Positions 25,545 through 35,417 of a stretch of 64,000 nt of DNA are shown piece by piece; within the stretch, counting starts at the first letter, position 1; each line of letters opens with the position of its first letter. Under the pieces are notes generated by a model. That model had not been told where the DNA came from. It worked only from the letters and a program-made list of their open reading frames with translations, and searched no databases. A program made the position numbers and the translations under genes. The stretch comes from Nemophila menziesii (taxonomy: Eukaryota; Streptophyta; Magnoliopsida; Boraginales; Hydrophyllaceae), in the NCBI GenBank assembly GCA_029959085.1, contig JARWIR010000010.1:31798731-31862730 (forward strand), written 5' to 3'.

Positions 25545-26663
25545 TTAAGATTTAGGTCTAAGTTAAGGATAAGGCTAAGGTTAATAGTATGGTTATAATT
25601 AAATTTAAAGTTAAGCTTTAAAATTTAAAGTTTAATGTTTAAGGTTTAGGTTAAGGTCAAGGATAAGTTTAATTTTAAAGTTAAGATTAAGGTTAAAGTT
25701 ATTATTTAAAAATTAACATTTGAGGTTTAAGGTTAAGGTTTAATATAATTTTAGGTTTAAGGTCAAATATCATCGCAATGAATCTTCACTTGGTTAAGGT
25801 TAAGGGTAAAGTTGAAATGAAAGTTGAGGTTAAGGTTTAAAGTTCAAGGTTTAAGGTAAAGTTTAAGGGTATATGTTAAGGTTATTGTTATGGTTAAAGT
25901 TAAAGTTAACATTTAAGGTTTATGGTTTAAGGTTCAAGGTTAAGGTTAACGTTAACATTTAAGGTTTATGGTTTAAGGTTCGGGGTTAAAGTTAAGTTTT
26001 AACTTTAAAGTTAACGTTATGGTTAAGGTTACATTTAAGATGAAGGTGAATGTGAAGGTAATGGTAAAGATAAAGGTAAAGGTTAAGGTTTAAGATTAAA
26101 GGTTGAAGGTTAAAGGTTTAAGGTTTAAGGTTAATCTTAAATTTAAGGTTAAGGTGAGTTTGAAGATTAATGTTTAAGTTAAACTTTAAGGGTTAAAGTT
26201 CAAGGTTTTAGGCTTAAGGTTAAGGTCTAGGTTATGGTTAAGTTTAAGTTTAAGGTTGATCTTAGATTAAGTTTAAGGGTTAAGGTTGAGGTTAAGGTTA
26301 AGGTTAAGGTTAAGGTTAAGGTTAAGGTTAAGGTTAAGGTTAAGGTTAAGGTTAAGGTTAAGGTTAAGGTTAAGGTTAAGGTTAAGGTTAAGGTTAAGGT
26401 TAAGGTTAAGGTTAAGGTTAAGGTTAAGGTCAAGGTCAAGGTTAAGGTCAAGGTTAAGGTTAAGGTTAAGGTTAAGGTCAAGGTTAAGGTTAATGTTAAG
26501 GTTAAGGTTAAGGTTAAGGCTAAGGTAAGGTTAGGGTTAAGATGAAGGTCAAGGTTAAAGTTAAGTTAAGGTTAAGGTTAATTGGTTAAGGGTTATGGTT
26601 AAGATTGAGATTGAGGTTGAGGTTAAGGTTAAGGTTAAGGGTAAGGGTAAGGCTAATGGTAAG
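25545..26663 (+). repeat. (GGTTAA)n-derived satellite, left part
   Basis: Degenerate GGTTAA hexamers begin near 25545 and become a nearly perfect array at about 26286-26519, then degrade again to the border of the retrotransposon. The pure array opens two plus-strand frames (VK and LR dipeptides) and one minus-strand frame (LT), which creates long spurious ORFs. The hexamer is telomere-like but is not the usual plant TTTAGGG. The array resumes at 38436 after the retrotransposon. Confidence 0.93.
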
Positions 26664-27215
26664 TGATGTCTCCTTAAATGTTCTTATTTTCGACCCTTAG
26701 GAGACATCATTTTTGGTGTTTATTTAATCATTTCGATAGACTTTTGGACTAAGTATGCAATAATATGATTTTCCTCTTTTAATTCTAGCATTTTTGATTT
26801 ATTAAGCTTTTGCGCGTAATATTGGTATTTTTAGTGAGTATTTTACAGGTTTTAGATGTTAGCTAAAAGAGGAATCCGAGGAGAAAGTCAAAGATCAAAA
26901 GATAGAGTCAAGACTTGAAAAGAAATCCCGAAGATATTATTTTTAGAGCTGAAAATCCATTTTCCAGGCCATAGATTGCTGATTTCGAGGTGCTTAAGCG
27001 ATGATCTAACTGTTGACCTTTGAAGAGAAATCATTCCTTATCGAATTACGGAACTTTAGCAACTGGAATGAGGTCAATCGGAGTTGTAACGCATCGGGAA
27101 AAGCTGTTTTAGTGAAGGTATATCAGCAGTTACGGGATTTTGGGCTAAGTTAGTGGACTTGGGCCTTTTATATTTCATTTAATTAAAAGCCTAGGTCCAA
27201 GTCCGAATTTCCACC

Positions 27216-27222
27216 TATAAAA
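27216..27222 (+). promoter_or_regulatory. TATA box in the 5' LTR of element 1
   Basis: TATAAAA after CCACC. A TATA box stands at the matching place in the other LTR copies (10699, 14242, 55866, and 53928 and 52948 on the minus strand), so this is the likely pol II promoter. Everything downstream, including the stem-loop, should be in the genomic RNA leader. Confidence 0.75.
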
Positions 27223-27814
27223 TCAGCCCTTGACTTCTATTTTACACACAATTCACATTCTGCAAGATTAAAAACACCAGAGAGAAGCAACTGAAGGAAG
27301 GAGAAGAAGCTACAAGAGCTGGAGAGGGTCTATATCTCCGTTCGTAGTCATTCCGATTCCGGAAATTAGGTTCTTTTATCTTTTTAATTCTGTAAACAAT
27401 ATGAATTCCTTTAATTTTAATTTCGTATTTCATTTTAATATGAGCTAAGTTTTATTTAGTGCTTGAGAACAAACAATGGGTGAATCCCAATTCTTATTAA
27501 TTAACGAATGTTGAATTTGGGTTTTTATTGAATTAAACTAAATTAGGGTTTTTACTCTTTTCGATAAATCATGAATATTTACTGTTTTTAGCGTCATGAA
27601 CTAGGAACAGGTAATAGTATTTAGGCTATTCCAATTAGTGGCAATTGGATCATCCTGACGGAGGGTTTAAATACGGAACCATTTATTCAATCTAGGATAG
27701 AAGTTAATGATTCTGACGAGCTTAGCTAATCCTAGGGTCAATGAGGTAATAATACTTAATCATCCGACGGTGGATCATATTTACCCTGACGGGACTAGTG
27801 ACACTTTAGGATCG

Positions 27815-27845
27815 CCTTATAGTCCACCCTGACGGGGGTATAAGG
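27815..27845 (+). promoter_or_regulatory. Conserved LTR stem-loop, element 1 5' copy
   Basis: CCTTATA (27815-27821) pairs with TATAAGG (27839-27845) around GTCCACCCTGACGGGGG. The 3' LTR copy is at 38025-38055. About 600 nt downstream of the TATA box and about 380 nt upstream of the PBS, so it belongs to the RNA leader. Function unknown. Confidence 0.75.
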
Positions 27846-28231
27846 AAATTAGAATCCCGACCATTGTAATTGACTAATTTAGCCCTTAAACAACATAAGT
27901 TAAGAAATAGGATAGGGAGGATCCTTGCGTTCTCAAGTGCTACTTCTCATATTGCGTTTTACATCATTTTACTTGCGTCTTAGCTTTTACTTGCAATTTA
28001 ATATTTGTCTTTCATTCATTAGTCTTATAACAAAAACCAAACAAATATATTATTGTCTTTTATTTTCGTAAGTGCATCAATCACTACTTGCTAAACATTG
28101 TGATCAACCATTCCGTCCTTGGAACGAATCTGATTTATCAGAAATACTACTTGGGACAACCGTACACTTGCGGTTGTGGTTCGATTATTTATTGCATTAT
28201 TTTTAGAACACACAAAGGACCACCAAGTTTT

Positions 28232-28237
28232 TGGCGC
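28232..28237 (+). other. Truncated primer-binding site of element 1
   Basis: Only TGGCGC of the 18-nt PBS seen in element 2 (TGGCGCCGCTGCCGGGGA) remains; the next base already belongs to gag. About 0.7 kb present in element 2 between PBS and this gag position is missing here. Confidence 0.8.
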
Positions 28238-29832
28238 AACCCGCTCATGCTAAAATTATCTTAGAGAGAACAGTCAAGAATGAAGTTGGGTGGAATTCAG
28301 TAAGAACACCGGTTAAGGGAGTGAATAATGTTGATATGGAAGAGAAATTTGCTACGTTTGAGAACAAGATTCAGAGTACTATTGAGCAACAATTGAAGCA
28401 GCTTACTTTAGCTGTAAAAGAAGGATTTTCGGGTAAGAAGGTAGCTGTGCATGCTGCACAAGAGGTTTATATGTGTTCGATTTGTCAGGTAGATGATCAC
28501 GATGAGGAAAATTGTCCGAACAACCAAGAATCCGTGATGTTCATGTCCAATAGAGGTAACTTCAATTCAAGTGGTAATGGATATCAGCCTAACAGAAACT
28601 ATCCTGGGTTTCAATACTCAAATCCTAATGGGGCAGCCAATCCTACCTATGCGTATCAGCCGCGTCCCCAAGGTAACAACTATAATCCAAGATCACATAA
28701 CAATTATCAAGGAGGACAGAATCAGGGAAATTATGTACAAAGGCAAGCTCCTTAGAATACATACGATGAAACTTTAAACCAAAAAGCCTTACCTGCCCAT
28801 CCACAAGAAGGAGTAGTTACCCTTCAGAAAACCGTTGAAAATTTGATTGCTCTTCAAACACAAGCCTTAGAACGTCAGAACGCAGCTGAAGCGAATATGA
28901 AGATTTTCCAGAATCAGCTAAGCCAAATTAATAAACAGCTGAATCAGCGCCCCCAAGGGAAACTTCCTAGCGATACTGAGAATCCGAAGCAACGCGAAGA
29001 TTGTAATTCTGTTACATTGAGAAGTGGTAAGAATCTTCCTCCCCCTCCTTTTCCCATTATGAAAGAGAAAGAAGTACCAAGAAAAGAAAAGGAAGTGGTG
29101 GAGAAAGAGAAAGAAAATGAGAAAGATAGTGAGGTTGAAGAAATAGTGAGACCAAGAGAAGTTCCGAAAAAGAAAGACGATATGGTGATTAATCGCCCTC
29201 CACCACCGTTTCCATCGCGAGTTCAGAAAAAGGGTGATTTGGGTGATTTTCAGAAATTCTTTAATAGAGTGAAGGGTTTAAGTATTAATATTCCGTTACT
29301 TGAGGCAATTCGAGATATTACGAAGTATACGAAGTTTTTGAAGAGGGCCCTCACTAACAAAAGGCCCTATTGTGATAACGAGATGATTGGTCTTCCAGAA
29401 GAGTGTAGCGCGATTTGTCAAAGTAAATTACCTCCGAAGTTAGTAGATCCAGGGAGTTTCACGATTCCTATATCAATTGGAGAGGAATGGAAAGGAAAGG
29501 CGCTATGTGACTTGGGAGCTAGCATCAATTTGATGCCCAAGTCGATCTTTGACAAGCTAAAAATTGGAAACGCAAGACCCACTTCTATGGTCTTGCAAAT
29601 GGCGGACAGATCTCTTGCTCATCCTGAAGGCCGCATTGAGGATGTCCTTGTTAAGGCAGGTACACTTATATTTCCTGTTGATTTCGTAATCCTTGAATAC
29701 AATGCAGATAGAAATGTCCCCATTATTTTGGGTAGACCATTCCTAGCTACAGGGAGAACATTGATCGATGTAGAGAATGGCGAATTAACAATGAGGATAC
29801 AAGATGAGGAAGTAAAATTCAATGTATTTTGA
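28238..29832 (+). pseudogene. gag (3' part) and aspartic protease of element 1
   Basis: The frame opens after the PBS deletion without an ATG (first codons TTG GCG CAA). It encodes the end of gag with a CCHC zinc knuckle (MCSICQVDDHDEENCP, C82-C85-H90-C95 counting from 28231), a Gln/Asn/Tyr-rich linker, an in-frame TAG at 28753-28755, a charged Lys/Glu-rich segment, and an aspartic protease with intact catalytic motif ALCDLGASINLMP (Asp codon 29509-29511) and the later PIILGRPFLATG motif. A TGA at 29830-29832 separates it from pol; element 2 has an Arg codon there. The N-terminal capsid-like part of gag is deleted. Confidence 0.88.
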
Positions 29833-29835
29833 GCT

Positions 29836-32800
29836 ATGAAATTTCCAGATTCTCAGGAAGATTGCTTCAGAATGGATGTAGTAGAGCAAGCATCGCAAGA
29901 GGTATTTAATTGTTTAAATTTTGATGATATCTTGCAGGCTGCTTTAACATTAGATTCACCTGAGATGTTGGAAGAGCTTACTGAAACAATAGCAGCTCTA
30001 AATTCTGAAAATCCGAAGTATAGGCGTCCTGCCTATGAACCTGTGAGAGAACCGGGGGAGATTGTTCCTAAAAAGAAGCCTTCAATTGAATCTCCTCCGG
30101 AATTGGAAGAAAAACCATTGCCAGCACACTTGAGGTATGCGTATTTAGGTACTAATGAAACTCTACCTGTTATTGTTTCAGCTAATTTAACAGGTCCTCA
30201 AGAAGATAAACTGTTGCGTGTGTTAAGAGCAAACAAAGAAGCAATAGGTTGGACAATTGCTGACATCAAAGGCATTAGTCCATCCTATTGTCAACACAAA
30301 ATCATACTTGAAGATGCTAACGCACGCTCAGTTGAAGGTCAAAGAAGATTAATGCCCGCTATGAAGGATGTGGTAAAGAAAGAGGTGATCAAGCTTTTAG
30401 ATGCGGGGATTATTTATCCCATTTCGAGTAGTGAATGGGTGAGTCCGGTTCAGTGTGTACCGAAGAAGGGAGGAATGACAACAGTTCTTAATGATAAAAA
30501 TGAAGCGATTCCTTCAAGAACGGTAGTTGGATGGAGAGTTTGCATGGATTATAGAAAGCTGAACAAGGCCACCAGAAAAGATCATTTCCCTTTGCCCTTC
30601 ATAGATCAGATGTTAGACAAATTAGCCGGAAGAGAGTACTATTGCTTCTTGGATGGTTATTCTGGGTATAATCAAATTTACGTGGCTCCAGAAGATCAAC
30701 ATAAAACAACATTTACATGCCCCTTTGGTACTTTTGCATATCGTAGAATGCCATTTGGGTTGTGTAATGCTCTTGCTACCTTTCAAAGATGCATGATGGC
30801 CATCTTCTGGGATATGATCGATAACTTTCTTGAAGTGTTTATGGATGATTTCTCTGTATTTGGTGATGATTTTGATAAATGTTTAGACAATTTAGAGAAA
30901 GTGTTAATCAGATGCAAAGAAACAGATTTGGTGTTAAACTGGGAGAAATGTCATTTCATGGTTCGCGAAGGTATTGTTCTGGGTCACAAAGTTTCAAGTG
31001 TTGGATTGGAAGTCGATAGAGCGAAGATTGAGGTAATTAAAACTCTTCCCCCTCCTGTTTCTGTTAAAGGGGTAAGAAGTTTTCTAGGCCATGCTGGCTT
31101 TTATAGGCGATTTATCAAAGATTTTTCTAAGATTGCGAAACCGTTATGCAACTTACTTGAAAAGGATTCCAAATTCCTTTTTGATGAAGCTTGTTTAGCG
31201 GCTTTCAAAACAATCAAGGAAAAACTTATTTCTGCTCCTATAGTAGTGCCTCCAGATTGGAATTTACCGTTTGAGGTTATGTGTGATGCGAGTGATTTAT
31301 GTATGGGAGCTGTATTAGGACAAAGAAAAGAGAAAGTTTTTCATTCAATTTATTATGCTAGTAAAACTTTTAATGGTGCTCAGATCAATTATACAGTTAC
31401 AGAAAAGGAGTTGCTAGCGGTTGTGTATTCATTCGATAAATTTCGCTCTTATCTTCTTGGAGCGAAAGTTATTGTCTATACAGATCATTCAGCGATTCGA
31501 TATCTTATGGAGAAGAAGGATGCTAAACCAAGGTTAATCAGATGGGTTTTATTGCTTCAAGAGTTTGATTTAGAGATCAAGGATAGAAAAGGGTGCGAGA
31601 ATCAGGTTGCAGATCATCTATCGAGGTTAGAAGGTTCAGAGTTGAATAATGGTACTGAAGCAGTTAGAGAAGATTTTCCGGATGAGAATTTATTCGTTGT
31701 CCGTGATTATGAAGCTCCTTGGTATGCGGATATTGCAAATTTAGTTGTGAGTGGTTCCTTTCCCGAAGGTTCAACTTATCAAGAGCGAAAAAGATTAGCT
31801 CACCGTGCAAGACAATTCTTTTGGGAGGATCCTTTCCTCTACAAAGTGTGTGCTGATCAGATGGTAAGAAGATGTGTAGCCAGGGAAGAAATTGAGGCGA
31901 TTATAGCTGGGTGTCATGATTCACCTTACGGTGGACATTTCAAAGGAGATCAAACTGCTGCTAAGGTATTACAATCTGGTTTCTATTGGCCTTCTATTAT
32001 AAAAGATTGTCATGAATATACTAAAAGATGTAATAGATGCCAATTTACCGGAAACATATCCAAGAGGGATGAGATGCCACGTAATAATGTATTAGAAGTT
32101 GAAATATTTGATGTTTGGGGTATAGATTTTATGGGTCCGTTCGTTCCTTCAAATGGTAACCTCTACATCTTATTAGCTGTTGATTACGTGTCTAAGTGGG
32201 TAGAAGCAGTGGCTTTACCTACCAATGATTCTAGAGTGGTGATTAAGTTCTTAAAATCACATATTTTCACTAGACATGGAACTCCAAGGGTGATTATTAG
32301 CGATGGAGGTACTCATTTCGTTAATAAGTATTTGAAGACTGTTCTAGAGAAATATGGAGTCAGACATCGTGTGTCTACCGCTTATCATCCACAAGCCAAT
32401 GGTCAAGCCGAAGTATCAAATCGTGAGGTAAAATCTATTTTAGAGAAAACCGTTGGTCCTACAAGAAAAGATTGGTCTATGAAATTAGATGATGCACTTT
32501 GGGCATATCGAACTGCTTTCAAAACCCCAGTAGGTGCTTCTCCGTATCGAATGGTTTATGGTAAGGCTTGTCACTTACCTCTTGAACTTGAAATGGGTGC
32601 CTCTTGGGCTATTGCAAAGTTAAATTTAGATCCTACGCTAGCGGGTGAGAATCGAATGATGAAACTTAATGAGCTTGATGAATTTAGATTACATGCGTAT
32701 GAAAATGCTAAGCTTTATAAAGAAAATACTAAAAGATGGCATGATAATCGAATTCGAGAGAAGAACTTTGTAGTGGGACAAAGAGTGTTGAAATATAATT

Positions 32801-33023
32801 CGAAGTTTAGTAATTATCCGGGAAATTAAGATCGAAGTGGTCGGGTCCTTACATTGTAACCAAGGTTACACCTCATGGAGCTATAGAGATAGAACATCCA
32901 CTTGAGAACCGTACATTCATGGTGAACGGTCATCGTTTAAAAATTTATCATGGAGGTGAAGACACCGATCGTGCAAACGACCCACATCCCGGAGAGGTCA
33001 TGTACCTCCTCGAAACTCCTTAG
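29836..33023 (+). pseudogene. pol of element 1: reverse transcriptase, RNase H, integrase
   Basis: A 997-codon open stretch (29836-32829) in the same frame as gag. RT motifs: [15 protein letters not shown] (about residue 197), [11 protein letters not shown] with the first catalytic Asp (about 270), [13 protein letters not shown], and the catalytic FMDD box (codons 30838-30849). RNase H: MCDASD (about 481), TEKELLAVV and YTDHSAI. Integrase: an HHCC zinc finger (HDSPYGGHF ... [11 protein letters not shown], about 692-730) and the D,D,E core [25 protein letters not shown] (about 761-860). Loss of one base near 32825 causes a premature stop after NYPGN. The remaining integrase tail is readable in another frame to TAG at 33021-33023. 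Catalytic residues are all present. Confidence 0.93.
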
Positions 33024-33264
33024 AAGCACGAGGTAACCCGTCGAGCTTAACGACGTTAAACAAAAGCCAATTCCTTGTATATTAGTTTAAGTATTTTAAT
33101 TTCCGTAGTGTAAATTAGTTAAAGTTTTCGTTGATTTTAGTTTTAAATTTTAAGAAATGAGGAAGGGTGTTTGTTTTTGATGATTTCAGGGGTATAATGG
33201 TCATGAGTTTGGGGTCAAACGATGGGAAAAACGAAAAAAAAAAAAATTGAAGTCCACAGCAGGT

Positions 33265-33690
33265 TTGACCGGCGAGCTAGCCGGCATACCGGCCAAATGA
33301 GCAGATAGACCCCAACTCCCTGACCACTGCGTCAGCGACAACGCAGCAATGCTGCGTCTTCATTCGCGCCAGCGAGAAAGCACCGGCATGCCGGTCAACT
33401 GACCGGCTAGCCGGCCAACGAGGAAGAATGTTCTGGTCCTTGCGTCAGCGACGACGCAAGGTTGCTGCGTCATCAAATGCGCCATCGAGATTTCACAGGC
33501 ATGCCGGCGAATCCGCCGGCTAGCCGGTCAAGGATTTCAAATTCCCTGACCATTGCGTCAGCGACGACGCAATATACTTGCGTTTTGAGGTTAAAAAAAA
33601 AAAAAAAAAAAAAAGTCAAATTTAGTAATTTTTTTTCCGCCGCCCTCTCGCCCGGCATGCCGGCGAATCCGCCGGCTAGCCGGCCAGCTG
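33265..33690 (+). repeat. GC-rich palindromic tandem repeat, 113-bp unit, between pol and ORF3
   Basis: TGCGTCAGCGAC(G/A)ACGCA hairpins start at 33328, 33441 and 33554, exactly 113 bp apart. The second module, CCGGCATGCCGG ... CCGGCTAGCCGG, starts at 33383, 33496 and 33652, the last spacing enlarged by an A-rich insertion; a related first copy is at 33265-33295. The palindromes are perfect 12-mers in the last unit (33652-33663 and 33672-33683). The block is strongly GC-rich against AT-rich surroundings. ORFs across it are interrupted by a poly(A) run and unlikely to be translated. Confidence 0.9.
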
Positions 33691-34085
33691 TTGCGAGAGG
33701 CGGTTTTGACTTCATTAAACCTAGTTTTTTTTGCCTCTTTTCCAAGCCAAACCTTATAATCCGAATTCTTGCCTCCACCTACTCCGAAAATCATCAACAA
33801 ACAGCTATAAAATCATCAAATCAAGCCTTCTATCATCACAAAAAAAAAAAAAACAAAATCAACTCATAGCTTCTCCAAAACATCATCAAATTTCACCTTT
33901 TCTCCAAGAATTTCCTCTTCACAACCTTGAAATTAAACCCAATTCTTTCCAAGTCTCTCTCTAATAACCTTAACCCATCTCATATTCCACCTAATCCTTC
34001 AAGTTTTAAACCTCAAAACATCAAATTTCAAAGCTTTTCTCTAGCTTTTTCTCTATTTGAAGTTTTGAGTTTGGGGTGAAAAGAG

Positions 34086-35417
34086 ATGACTAACAGAACC
34101 GATTCCATGTGTAACTATCGAAGAAACATACCAAGAAATAGGAACACTGTTGGAGCTAGCCCAGACCAAGCAATTGAAATTCCGGATTCAAGATCCAAAA
34201 AGACTGTCCAAAACCCAATTGCTCCAAAAAGAAAAGAAAATCCGAGTAAGGCTAATCCGAAAAAGAGTAGGTTAATTGATGAGAGTGATGAAGAAAGTGA
34301 GGAAGAAATTGAAGAAGAGATTGAAGAAACTGAACAAGAAGTTCCCGAAGAACCAATGCAACAACCGAAAGCTCCGCGTAGGAAAGCTTGGGCTCAAAAG
34401 CCTAAGAGAGTCTTCGTTCCTTGGGATACTCAGGTTCGTGATCGAATTGAATTTTTGAAGTTTGGTGAGGAGATGAATCTTCCTAAAGGTATTATGACTA
34501 GTGCTTATAAAGATTATGGTGTTACTTGTGATAAATTGGGTTGGAAAGAATTGAGAGAAAGGAAGCTTGAGTATATTCCTACCTTGGTGCGAGATTTTTA
34601 TGAAGGAATCGCCTTCTCAAAAGAAGCTATCATTATTCGCAAAAAGGTAGTTCCTTTCTCCGTTGCGCTTATTCGTAAATCATTAAAATTACCCGAGTTT
34701 TCCGAAATATGTCCGTTTCAAGATTCTCTTAAAGAGCCTTCGTTTGATTATGAATCCCTTTGGGGAAAAGTGCTTGTTGATGGGGCCCGCCCAATTTCCG
34801 AAGGTGAGAGATATCCTGGACAGATGTACAGTAGTAACTTGCTACCATGTGCTAAGATTTGGTCACGTTTCATAATCCCTACCTTCTTCGGAGTTAAACA
34901 CATATCGGAAGTGAAGAAGGAGCATCTTTTGTTCATTAAATGTATTATTGAGGAGAAACCCATGGATGTTGCTCGGGTGATATATGATACCATCATGGAA
35001 TTTGCTAGAATTCCTACTTCACAACAAAATCTCAAATTTCCTTGTACTGTCACTACTTTGTGTTTATACGCAAAGGTTCCGCGTAAAGACGCAGAGATTG
35101 ATCGTGTTGTAGTGTGTGAGAATATGGGTTTAACTTTGGTCAAGAATATTCATGATGAGGTGGTGAAAGCAACAAGAAATCCTAGAGCTCCTCCAAAGAA
35201 GAAGATGCATACAACTGATGAGTTGGAAGCTAAAGTGAAGGTGTTAGAAGAGAACCAAGTGAAGATGATTGCGTCTTTAGGAAACGTTACAAAAGAATTA
35301 GAACTTCTCCGAAACATGTTATTGGGGGTGAGCACAATTCAACACGCCACCTATGGTATTCTTACACATGAGAAAGTTCATGGACGCAACACCGATAACC
35401 AGCCTCGAGCTGGTTAA
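34086..35417 (+). CDS. ORF3 of element 1, putative plant transposon protein type
   Basis: 443 residues, intact, starting with ATG. A basic N terminus (PKRKENPSKANPKKSR) is followed by an acidic stretch rich in Glu (about residues 60-98), then a globular core (about 110-350) with TLVRDFYEGIAFS, IIIRKKVVPFSV and ARVIYDTIMEFARI. This resembles the domain annotated as putative plant transposon protein in Athila-type elements. A coiled-coil-like C-terminal segment (about residues 382-413, from DELEAKVKVL) follows. No signal peptide or membrane segment is seen, so an envelope role is not supported by the sequence. The same ORF is broken in element 2 at 43538-44829. Function unknown. Confidence 0.8.
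   Translation: MTNRTDSMCNYRRNIPRNRNTVGASPDQAIEIPDSRSKKTVQNPIAPKRKENPSKANPKKSRLIDESDEESEEEIEEEIEETEQEVPEEPMQQPKAPRRKAWAQKPKRVFVPWDTQVRDRIEFLKFGEEMNLPKGIMTSAYKDYGVTCDKLGWKELRERKLEYIPTLVRDFYEGIAFSKEAIIIRKKVVPFSVALIRKSLKLPEFSEICPFQDSLKEPSFDYESLWGKVLVDGARPISEGERYPGQMYSSNLLPCAKIWSRFIIPTFFGVKHISEVKKEHLLFIKCIIEEKPMDVARVIYDTIMEFARIPTSQQNLKFPCTVTTLCLYAKVPRKDAEIDRVVVCENMGLTLVKNIHDEVVKATRNPRAPPKKKMHTTDELEAKVKVLEENQVKMIASLGNVTKELELLRNMLLGVSTIQHATYGILTHEKVHGRNTDNQPRAG

Larger units (their letters stand above)
26664..28225 (+). repeat. 5' LTR of element 1
   Basis: 1562 bp, TGATGTCTCC...GGACCACCA. It opens with an inverted repeat TGATGTCTCC (26664-26673) and GGAGACATCA 26 bases on. TATA box TATAAAA at 27216-27222. 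CCTGACGG-type boxes lie near 27653, 27712, 27762, 27783 and 27825. The stem-loop is at 27815-27845. ACTTGCGGTTGTGGTTC precedes the 3' end. Confidence 0.95.

Noticed and set aside
26227..26545. Long ORFs encoding VKVKVK, LRLRLR or LTLTLT proteins, also at 40151-41035
   Set aside because: They are translations of the GGTTAA hexamer, which has no stop codon in several frames. No promoter, start context or non-repeat domain supports a protein.
25545..26663. A true interstitial telomere
   Set aside because: The unit is GGTTAA, not the TTTAGGG heptamer of most plants. Some plants have variant telomeres, but nothing here shows that this repeat is at chromosome ends.
33462..33869. A 135-codon ORF across the GC-rich repeat containing a GMPANPPASR repeat
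   Set aside because: The repeat peptide follows from the DNA palindromes, the frame crosses a poly(A) run of uncertain length, and the element 2 array does not preserve the peptide.
34748..35143. Minus-strand ORFs inside ORF3, pol and element 2 coding parts
   Set aside because: They are antisense shadows of clearly homologous retrotransposon frames and show no domain of their own.
34086..35417. ORF3 as a retroviral envelope protein
   Set aside because: No signal peptide, transmembrane segment or cleavage site is visible; the sequence is basic, acidic and coiled-coil-like.
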